This document shows positions 1-4,509 of a DNA stretch of 5,102 nt, piece by piece (within the stretch, counting starts at the first letter, position 1; each line of letters begins with the position of its first letter). Origin of the DNA: Phycisphaerae bacterium (GTDB lineage Bacteria; Planctomycetota; Phycisphaerae; Sedimentisphaerales; Anaerobacaceae); the NCBI GenBank assembly GCA_030630315.1, contig DAOVNI010000139.1, positions 1-5,102 of the forward strand, read 5' to 3'. Under the pieces are notes generated by a model that ran no database searches, was not told the DNA's origin, and worked only from the letters and a program-made list of their open reading frames with translations. Made by a program: the position numbers and the translations under genes.

Positions 1-211
1 ACGAATCGACCAGAAGTTTATTAAGCAGATTAATCGCGAGCTGGGGCCCGGATACAAAGGTAATCTAAGATTAGCCGATGAAAAACAGAATCTTGCAGGC
101 GGCTTTATCTTAAGACGCGGCAGGATAAAAAATAATGTCTCGTTTGACGTATTACTAACTCATGCACGCAAGGAGCTGGAAATCGAATTAGCAAAACAGC
201 TTTTCTCCTGA
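1..211 (+). CDS. atpE: V/A-type ATP synthase subunit E, C-terminal 69 residues (5' end outside window)
   Basis: This is the tail of the peripheral-stalk subunit E, which pairs with subunit G/H as a coiled coil and holds the A3B3 head still against the membrane part. The open frame enters at base 2 and stops at TGA 209-211. Seen: a C-terminal pattern typical of the family, with GGFILRRGRIKNNVSFDVLL followed by a charged helix (THARKELEIELAKQLFS) to the end. The GGF-hydrophobic-basic-G segment followed by N.(S/T)F..LL..R..LE.E is what I recognise as the globular C-terminal domain of E. That domain contacts the top of subunit B in known structures. The immediate downstream neighbour is an unrelated membrane protein, but subunits C, F, A and B follow, which supports the call. 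The start and N-terminal coiled coil cannot be seen. Confidence 0.88.
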   Translation, partial: RIDQKFIKQINRELGPGYKGNLRLADEKQNLAGGFILRRGRIKNNVSFDVLLTHARKELEIELAKQLFS

Positions 212-221
212 TACGTACTGT

Positions 222-228
222 GGAAGGA
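222..228 (+). promoter_or_regulatory. Shine-Dalgarno site of the membrane protein gene
   Basis: GGAAGGA lies 9 bases before ATG 238. It favours ATG 238 over the in-frame GTG at 220, because this site would lie inside the coding sequence if GTG were used and GTG 220 has no purine-rich site of its own. Confidence 0.65.
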
Positions 229-237
229 TGCTTACAG

Positions 238-885
238 ATGAAAATTAATATGAAAGTTCTCAAATGGGTCCTTCTGGGCTTGTATATTGCAATTATCATT
301 GGCCTTTTAGGGATGTCTTATCGTCACGGTGAAAGTCTGAATGGGAAACTTTTCTGGCCGCTTTTCATATTGGTAGTTACTGTGCTTTCTCAAGCCTTGC
401 TCATTTTCGGTGCAGGGACAGTCAATCTGTGTACTCCCATTCGCCCACGTAGATTGGTTCTTCCGGTTATAGTTGCAGCTGTGATGATGACTGTGCTTGT
501 GGCTGCGCTTTGCCATAGCCTTGCCGAGCTTCTATATCTGGATGATATAGATTGGATTGTTTATGTCTTTTGGATAATCGTCGGATTAAGCTGGATTTTA
601 TGGAGTATCGTTTTCTTCATAATGTATAGAGATACAGAACGCTACAAGACATTGAGAAATTTAGTCGCTACATTGATTGCCGGTAGTCTAATAGAATTAT
701 TGGTAGCCATACCTTCGCACATCATCGTGATTAGACGACCAGGCTGCTTTGTAGGTCTGATGACCGCCTGTGGCATTATTGGTGGTATTTTTGTAATGTT
801 GTGGGCATTTGGCCCTGGCATTATCCTTCTGTTTTTGCGCGAAAAGCGCAAGGCAGAACTTCTGCGAAATGGAAAAGTTGAGTAA
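238..885 (+). CDS. Hypothetical six-span membrane protein inserted between atpE and atpC
   Basis: Function unknown; this is not a recognised ATPase subunit. From ATG 238 it has 215 residues with about six hydrophobic spans, near 7-26, 38-59, 72-94, 104-129, 141-164 and 171-200, and a basic, charged tail. The last third carries the clearest motif: IPSH (158-161), then RRPGC (166-170), then a Gly-rich helix ending in AFGPG (190-194) and ILLFL. I recall similar SH..V-RR..C...FGPG endings in small membrane proteins of Planctomycetes and Verrucomicrobia with no known role; this is memory, not a search. It has no signal for subunit I or K: it lacks the large cytoplasmic half of I and the ion-binding Glu hairpin pattern of K. 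It starts 26 bases after atpE and ends 9 bases before atpC, so it is probably co-transcribed. Lines counted by hand are about 30-48% GC, against 53-58% in the start of atpC, which suggests a late arrival, although Phe/Ile/Leu-rich proteins also lower GC. Confidence 0.8.
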   Translation: MKINMKVLKWVLLGLYIAIIIGLLGMSYRHGESLNGKLFWPLFILVVTVLSQALLIFGAGTVNLCTPIRPRRLVLPVIVAAVMMTVLVAALCHSLAELLYLDDIDWIVYVFWIIVGLSWILWSIVFFIMYRDTERYKTLRNLVATLIAGSLIELLVAIPSHIIVIRRPGCFVGLMTACGIIGGIFVMLWAFGPGIILLFLREKRKAELLRNGKVE

Positions 886-894
886 TGGGAACAA

Positions 895-1956
895 ATGGCT
901 GAAATAAAACAACAAGCTATTCTCGATTTCTACACCTATCCGCCCGTCGGCGCCGACGACTGGCGATATACCTTCGAAACAGCTCAGGTACGAGCACTCG
1001 AGATGCAGATGCTAAGCCCGGCAGCTCTCCTGGATATGGCCAACGCGGAAAATTTCGCCCAGGCCGCCGACCTGTTATCAGCCACCGAATACGCTCTGCC
1101 ACAGACAAGCAGGAATTTTGCGGAAATGGAGAATATTCTGCTGGCTCGAAGGTCAGCGGTGCGGGAACTTTTTGCCGAGCTAATGATTGATGAGCCGATT
1201 GTAGAGCTGTTCAAAGCGCGGGATGATTTTGCAAATTTGCGGCTGGCGGTCAGGCGAACATTGACGGAAAAGCCGTTGGGAACCGATTACAGCAGCGATG
1301 GCAATTTCCCGCCCGAGCAGTTTGAGCAGGTCTTTGAGGAGGAAGATTACAATCTGTTTCCTGATTATATGTCCGAGGCGGTAGAGCAGGCAGTTCTGGC
1401 CTACTATCAAAATAAGGACATACGCCGGATTGATTACGCAATCGATTCCGTGCAGGCTGAGTATAATCTGAAAAAAGCACGCCGGTTAAAGAGCGTTTTT
1501 CTGCTCGGTCTTTTCAGAATACAGATTGATTTAACGAACATACGCACGATGCTTCGCCTCAAATTTACCCCGCCCCTAACAGGGGCGGGGTTCACCGAAT
1601 CCGAACAGCGTAACGTTCTTTTGAAAGGCGGATTTATTGAGCTGGAACGATTCAGGCACGGACTTGATATCGGCTATGAAACATTAGGGCCGTTATTTTT
1701 TGTAACGCCTTACCACCGGGTTGTTGAAACAGGCGCCAACTATTTAATGTCGGACAAATCTTTTTTAAGGGCCGAGCAGCAGTGCGCCGAATTCCTGACC
1801 GGGTATCTTATGACAACGATTCAGATTACCGCCGGCCCTCAGCCGATTATTGCTTTTCTGTTAATGAAGGAAAACGAAATCCGCACAGTCCGCCTGATAT
1901 TGACCGCCAAAAAGAATAACCTGGACACAAGACTTATTTTAGACCGCTTGGGCTAA
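895..1956 (+). CDS. atpC: V/A-type ATP synthase subunit C (rotor cap, homologue of eukaryotic subunit d)
   Basis: Subunit C is a funnel-shaped, mostly helical cytoplasmic protein that sits on the K ring and couples it to the D-F central shaft. The 353-residue length fits the usual roughly 320-360. Seen: an all-helical composition and no membrane span. There is the early RALE-like segment (RALEMQMLSPAALLDMANAE, near 34-53) and the repeated D..N(L/I)R signatures that end each helical bundle (DDFANLRLAVR, near 110-120, and DLTNIRTMLRLKF, near 212-224). The C-terminal helix contains MKENEIRTVRLILTAKKNN. These D..N.R..(L)R repeats are characteristic of the AC39/NtpC family. ATG 895 follows a weak GGGA at 887-890 and the stop of the upstream gene is only 9 bases before it, so translation may be coupled. 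Oddity: residues 225-232 (TPPLTGAG) are encoded by a perfect GC-rich palindrome that looks inserted. The frame stays intact and the rest of the protein looks complete. Confidence 0.93.
   Translation: MAEIKQQAILDFYTYPPVGADDWRYTFETAQVRALEMQMLSPAALLDMANAENFAQAADLLSATEYALPQTSRNFAEMENILLARRSAVRELFAELMIDEPIVELFKARDDFANLRLAVRRTLTEKPLGTDYSSDGNFPPEQFEQVFEEEDYNLFPDYMSEAVEQAVLAYYQNKDIRRIDYAIDSVQAEYNLKKARRLKSVFLLGLFRIQIDLTNIRTMLRLKFTPPLTGAGFTESEQRNVLLKGGFIELERFRHGLDIGYETLGPLFFVTPYHRVVETGANYLMSDKSFLRAEQQCAEFLTGYLMTTIQITAGPQPIIAFLLMKENEIRTVRLILTAKKNNLDTRLILDRLG
1567..1591 (+). repeat. Perfect GC palindrome inside the atpC reading frame
   Basis: ACCCCGCCCCT (1567-1577), a 3-base AAC spacer, then its exact reverse complement AGGGGCGGGGT (1581-1591). 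It begins exactly at a codon boundary and encodes residues 225-232, TPPLTGAG. TTTACC (1564-1569) and TTCACC (1591-1596) flank it as near-direct repeats 27 bases apart. Removing 27 bases would restore a smooth ...LRLKFTESEQ... reading. This suggests a small palindromic element inserted in frame; it is inferred from this one copy. Confidence 0.75.
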
Positions 1957-1981
1957 TGAAGATGAAAGGCAGCCAACAGAG

Positions 1982-2001
1982 CCGCGACCGTAAGGGAGCG
2001 G
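1982..2001 (+). repeat. Hairpin module with tandem G-A mismatch and GTAA loop (C-F junction)
   Basis: Arms CCGCGACC (1982-1989) and GGGAGCGG (1994-2001) enclose GTAA (1990-1993). Four outer pairs and two inner pairs are Watson-Crick, and the two middle positions are G-A and A-G. As RNA this is a compact stem with tandem sheared G-A pairs capped by a GNRA tetraloop. The wording resembles a dispersed intergenic repeat I recall from planctomycete genomes, often with GTGA or GTCA in the loop. That is memory and was not checked here. It lies 25 bases after the atpC stop. Confidence 0.6.
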
Positions 2002-2023
2002 ACGGGAAGCTTCAGAACTGTAG

Positions 2024-2040
2024 GGTGGGCCGTGCCCACC
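2024..2040 (+). repeat. 7-bp GC hairpin module (C-F junction)
   Basis: GGTGGGC (2024-2030), loop CGT, GCCCACC (2034-2040): a perfect 7-bp stem preceded by TAG. The word TAGGGTGGGC...GCCCACC is one I recall as a dispersed repeat in many environmental bacterial genomes. The downstream bases GGCTTTCGTTT contain some T but no proper U tract, so it is a poor intrinsic terminator, and a terminator here would cut the operon before atpF. Confidence 0.5.
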
Positions 2041-2050
2041 GGCTTTCGTT

Positions 2051-2056
2051 TATAAT
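2051..2056 (+). promoter_or_regulatory. Possible internal -10 box ahead of atpF
   Basis: TATAAT matches the sigma-70 -10 consensus exactly and lies 50 bases upstream of the atpF start. There is no convincing -35 box: bases 2028-2033 are GGCCGT, inside the preceding hairpin. There is also no extended -10 TG. It is listed only because of the perfect hexamer and may be chance. Confidence 0.15.
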
Positions 2057-2071
2057 GACAGCGTTCGCAAT

Positions 2072-2102
2072 ACGAGATACGCTTCACGCTTCACGAGATA
2101 CG
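2072..2102 (+). repeat. Short direct repeats ending at the atpF start
   Basis: ACGAGATACG occurs at 2072-2081 and again at 2093-2102. Between and overlapping these copies, GCTTCAC is repeated in tandem at 2081-2087 and 2088-2094. The second ACGAGATACG ends only 4 bases before ATG 2107, so the repeat supplies the whole ribosome-binding region of atpF. The pattern resembles simple heptamer-like dispersed arrays that I recall from planctomycete-type genomes; this was not checked. Confidence 0.6.
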
Positions 2103-2106
2103 AACA

Positions 2107-2430
2107 ATGGAAGGTAAAATCGCAGTTTTAGGTGATACTGATTTTGTGATGCCGTTCTCGGCACTCGGAGTAGATACGTACTCGGTAGGCCGGACAACCG
2201 GTGATATTACCGAAAGTGCCGAGAAAATAATCGCTGGAAGGTACGCGCTTGTCGTCGTTGCCGAAAATATAGCTCCGGCGGTCGAAGAGGTTTTCTCAGC
2301 TTGCGAGAATTTACCGACCCCTTGCATTGTTGTTGTGCCGTTTACCACCGAATCCGAGGGTTTTGCAACGCAGGCCCTCGGAAAAGTGCTTAAAATGGCT
2401 ACAGGTATAAATATTTTACAAAACAGTTAA
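2107..2430 (+). CDS. atpF: V/A-type ATP synthase subunit F (central stalk)
   Basis: Subunit F binds subunit D in the rotating central shaft and modulates coupling and ATP hydrolysis. The protein has 107 residues, normal for the family (about 100-110). Seen: a CheY-like alternation of strands and helices. It starts with GKIAVLGDTDFVMPFSALGV, the family's K.AV.GD.D.V..F...G opening. It then has YALVVVAENIA (near 46-56, strand plus turn, corresponding to the usual (I/L).(I/L)(T/A)E..A) and CIVVVPF (near 73-79). It ends with the helix ALGKVLKMATGINIL, matching the usual R..(V/I)..A.G.(D/N)I(L) tail. ATG 2107 is the natural start because the conserved opening begins there. It lacks a good Shine-Dalgarno site: only GAG (2095-2097) lies at a workable distance, inside the direct repeat. 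Relatively weak initiation would suit a one-copy subunit, but that is inference. A 150-base gap full of repeats separates it from atpC. Confidence 0.92.
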   Translation: MEGKIAVLGDTDFVMPFSALGVDTYSVGRTTGDITESAEKIIAGRYALVVVAENIAPAVEEVFSACENLPTPCIVVVPFTTESEGFATQALGKVLKMATGINILQNS

Positions 2431-2444
2431 GAAAAGGATAATTA

Positions 2445-2521
2445 GCCACGAAGCCACGAAGACACGAAGTCACAAAGAAATTATAAATTAAAAAAACTTG
2501 GTGTCTTTGTGCCTTTGTGGC
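2445..2521 (+). repeat. Octamer-built imperfect inverted repeat in the F-A junction
   Basis: The left arm (2445-2469) and right arm (2497-2521) form a 25-position stem. It has 21 Watson-Crick pairs, two G-U pairs as RNA and two mismatches, around a 27-base A/T-rich loop. The left side is made of octamers GCCACGAA, GCCACGAA, GACACGAA and GTCACAAA; the right side mirrors them with CTTTGTG-type units. This family of CCACGAAGACACGAAG words is one I recall as widely dispersed in environmental bacterial genomes. The right arm ends 7 bases before the atpA ribosome binding site. Confidence 0.8.
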
Positions 2522-2527
2522 AAAAAA

Positions 2528-2531
2528 AAGG
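2528..2531 (+). promoter_or_regulatory. Shine-Dalgarno site of atpA
   Basis: AAGG, within an A-rich run, lies 8 bases before ATG 2540. This decides the start: an in-frame TTG at 2498 would add 14 residues encoded by the right arm of the inverted repeat, which do not belong to the family. Confidence 0.55.
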
Positions 2532-2539
2532 TTTTGATA

Positions 2540-4318
2540 ATGAGTGAAACCAAAGAGGGCAGAATAGTCAAAGTTGCAGGGCCTGTTGTTGTGGCTGAAG
2601 GTATGACCGGGGCGCGAATGTATGACGTTGTTCGAGTCGGCAAATTGAACATCATAGGCGAAATCGTGGAATTGCACGGCGATTTGGCCTCAATTCAGGT
2701 CTATGAAGAGACCACAGGTCTGGGCCCAGGCGAGCCGGTCGTTGATACGGAAGCGCCGCTCTCGGTCGAATTAGGGCCGGGACTGATTGAAAGTATTTAC
2801 GACGGCATCCAGAGACCCTTGCCCTTACTGGCAGAGGCCGAAGGCGAATTTATGAGCAGAGGAAGTGCGATGCCGGGCCTGAATAGGGAAAAGAAATGGC
2901 ACTTCAAACCCACCGTTGAAGGCGGAGCAGAGGTTGGACCCGGCGACATAATAGGCGAGGTGCAGGAGAGCTCACTGGTTAATCACAGGATTATGGTGCC
3001 GGCCGGTGTAAAAGGAAAGATAGAGAAAATAGGAGAAGGTGACTACACCGTTGATGAAACAGTGGCGATTGTAACTGCTGAAGACGGCCGGAAAAGTGAA
3101 ATAAAACTGATGCAGAAATGCCCTGTTCGTAACGCCAGGCAGGTAAAGGGTCGCCTTGTACCAAACAAAATCCTCGTTACCGGCCAGCGTGTTATTGACA
3201 CATTCTTTCCCGTTACAAAGGGCGGGACGGCCTGCATACCTGGGCCGTTTGGAAGCGGCAAAACAGTTGTTCAACATCAGTTGGCAAAATGGGTTGACGC
3301 TGAGATTGTCGTTTATGTCGGCTGTGGCGAGCGCGGCAACGAGATGACGGATGTTATAACGGAATTTCCGGAACTGAAGGACCCGTATTCCGGCGAGCCG
3401 CTGATGAAACGCTCGGTCCTGATTGCAAACACATCGAATATGCCCGTGGCGGCCAGAGAGGCATCGGTCTATACCGGTATTACCATAGCCGAGTATTTCC
3501 GGGATATGGGTTTCACTGTGGCCTTGATGGCCGACAGCACCAGCCGATGGGCTGAGGCGATGCGGGAGATATCCACCCGTCTCGAGGAGATGCCCGCCGA
3601 GGAGGGTTATCCTGCGTACCTGGCCGCCCGCATTGCAGCGTTTTATGAAAGGGCAGGCCGGGTACAGTGTATCGGCAGCCCGCAGCGCGAGGGAGCTTTG
3701 TCGATTATAGGTGCGGTAAGCCCGCCGGGCGGTGATTTGTCGGATTCGGTTGTCCAGGCAACATTGCACGTCGTCAAGGTGTTCTGGTCACTGCAGGGAA
3801 AACTTGCTTACCAGAGGCACTTTCCCGCCATTGATTGGCTGACATCCTATTCCTTCTATAAGGAATCCTTGAAAGCCTGCTTCGAAGATAAGGACCAGGG
3901 CCGGGAAATGGAGGAGCTGACCGTCAAGGCAATGGGTTTGTTAGAGCAGGAAGCGGAGCTTCTTGAGATTGTTCGGCTGGTGGGAGCCGAGGCTTTATCG
4001 CCGCAAGACAGGTTAGCGCTTGAGACGGCCAGGTCGATTCGCGAAGACTTCCTGCACCAGAATGCTTTCCACGAGGTCGATACTCATACATCGATGCCCA
4101 AGCAGTACGAAATGTTAAAAAACATCCTGCACTTCCATAAGCAGGCTCTCATGGCCATTGAGGTCGAAGTTGAAACCGCCCAAATCTTCAAATTGGCTGT
4201 GTGCGAAGAAATCGCAAGGGCAAAATACATCCCGCAAGCTGATATAGCCAAAATTGCCAAAATAAGGCAAACAATCGACGAGCAGATGAAACAGCTGCGG
4301 TCTTCAGTGGTGGCTTGA
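2540..4318 (+). CDS. atpA: V/A-type ATP synthase catalytic subunit A (ATP-binding)
   Basis: Subunit A carries the catalytic nucleotide sites of the A3B3 head and couples ATP hydrolysis or synthesis to rotation (EC 7.1.2.2 for the H+-transporting form). The 592-residue length is normal. In order: an N-terminal beta-barrel (about 5-70, with GRIVKVAGPVV and YEETTGLGPGEPV); the A-specific non-homologous bulge (about 110-195) that separates A from F-type beta subunits; the Walker A loop GPFGSGKT (235-242, Lys241); GERGNE (263-268), with Glu264 the expected catalytic base and Arg265 next to it; Walker B VALMAD (327-332) running into STSRWAEA; EGYPAYLAARIAAFYERAG; PPGGDLSDSV; PAIDWLTSYS; and a C-terminal helical domain. 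The Lys241-to-Glu264 spacing of 23 matches the spacing I recall for the Thermus A subunit. All key residues are present and there is no intein or frameshift. The start is ATG 2540, after AAGG. It is probably co-transcribed with atpF and atpB despite gaps of 109 and 191 bases filled with repeats. Confidence 0.98.
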   Translation: MSETKEGRIVKVAGPVVVAEGMTGARMYDVVRVGKLNIIGEIVELHGDLASIQVYEETTGLGPGEPVVDTEAPLSVELGPGLIESIYDGIQRPLPLLAEAEGEFMSRGSAMPGLNREKKWHFKPTVEGGAEVGPGDIIGEVQESSLVNHRIMVPAGVKGKIEKIGEGDYTVDETVAIVTAEDGRKSEIKLMQKCPVRNARQVKGRLVPNKILVTGQRVIDTFFPVTKGGTACIPGPFGSGKTVVQHQLAKWVDAEIVVYVGCGERGNEMTDVITEFPELKDPYSGEPLMKRSVLIANTSNMPVAAREASVYTGITIAEYFRDMGFTVALMADSTSRWAEAMREISTRLEEMPAEEGYPAYLAARIAAFYERAGRVQCIGSPQREGALSIIGAVSPPGGDLSDSVVQATLHVVKVFWSLQGKLAYQRHFPAIDWLTSYSFYKESLKACFEDKDQGREMEELTVKAMGLLEQEAELLEIVRLVGAEALSPQDRLALETARSIREDFLHQNAFHEVDTHTSMPKQYEMLKNILHFHKQALMAIEVEVETAQIFKLAVCEEIARAKYIPQADIAKIAKIRQTIDEQMKQLRSSVVA

Positions 4319-4334
4319 TGACCTTTGAATTACT

Positions 4335-4442
4335 AATGAAACTTGGGTGGCACCCTCTCGTGCTTCGCAGAGTAGTACAAACTTGTTTGGGGGTGTTGAA
4401 AAACGCCTTATTCGAGTGTTTGGAGTAATTGTTAGTTTCATT
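4335..4442 (+). repeat. Structured segment bounded by 9-bp inverted repeats (A-B junction)
   Basis: AATGAAACT (4335-4343) and its exact reverse complement AGTTTCATT (4434-4442) bracket 108 bases. Inside are GGGTGGCACCC (4345-4355), CAAACTTGTTTG (4378-4389, 5-bp arms) and a 6-bp stem with one G-U pair, GGTGTT / AACGCC (4392-4397 / 4402-4407), capped by GAAA, a GNRA loop. CACCC (4351-4355) could pair with GGGTG at either 4345-4349 or 4391-4395, so alternative folds are possible. The middle (GTGCTTCGCAGAGTAGTACA) reads like a dispersed repeat I recall from planctomycete-type genomes. No obvious target-site duplication flanks it. Confidence 0.5.
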
Positions 4443-4447
4443 TGTTT

Positions 4448-4459
4448 TTGAAATTTCAA
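4448..4459 (+). other. Perfect 12-bp palindrome upstream of atpB
   Basis: TTGAAATTTCAA reads the same on both strands and lies in an A/T-rich stretch 50 bases before the atpB start. It has the size and symmetry of a dimeric regulator site, and TTGAAA also resembles a -35 box. The nearest -10-like TATTAT (4474-4479) is 20 bases away, too far for a standard promoter. In A/T-rich DNA a 12-bp palindrome can arise by chance. Confidence 0.25.
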
Positions 4460-4498
4460 TAATAGCGAAAACGTATTATAAAACACGAGGCACGAAAC

Positions 4499-4503
4499 AG
4501 GAG
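4499..4503 (+). promoter_or_regulatory. Shine-Dalgarno site of atpB
   Basis: AGGAG lies 6 bases before ATG 4510. It is among the strongest ribosome binding sites in this window and fixes the atpB start. Confidence 0.75.
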
Positions 4504-4509
4504 TTTTGG

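Noticed and set aside
220..237. GTG 220 as the start of the membrane protein.
   Set aside because: GGAAGGA at 222-228 fits ATG 238 with a 9-base spacer, and nothing purine-rich precedes GTG 220.
2024..2050. An intrinsic terminator after atpC.
   Set aside because: The 7-bp stem is not followed by a U tract (GGCTTTCGTTT), and stopping here would separate essential partners of the same complex.
2055..2117. A 20-codon frame from ATG 2055 running into atpF in another frame, a possible leader peptide.
   Set aside because: It consists almost entirely of the direct repeats, with no ribosome binding site.
2446..2477. A CRISPR-like or tandem-repeat array (CCACGAAG units).
   Set aside because: The units are octamers directly abutting, with no spacers, and belong to one arm of an inverted repeat.
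2498..2539. TTG 2498 as an upstream start for atpA, adding 14 residues.
   Set aside because: The extra residues are encoded by the right arm of the inverted repeat and do not resemble subunit A. AAGG fits ATG 2540.
2972..3769. A 265-codon open frame on the minus strand within atpA.
   Set aside because: It lies wholly antisense to a fully conserved catalytic subunit, has no recognisable domain, and is explained by the codon pattern of atpA.
2540..4318. An intein in subunit A, as known in some archaeal and yeast homologues.
   Set aside because: The length is normal and the Walker A region runs without interruption.
4318..4428. A 36-codon + strand frame whose ATG overlaps the atpA stop (TGATG), ending in TAA 4426-4428.
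   Set aside because: The stop-start overlap is attractive for coupling, but most of the frame runs through the repeat-like segment, there is no good ribosome binding site, and the peptide has no recognisable features. It could be revisited if relatives conserve it.
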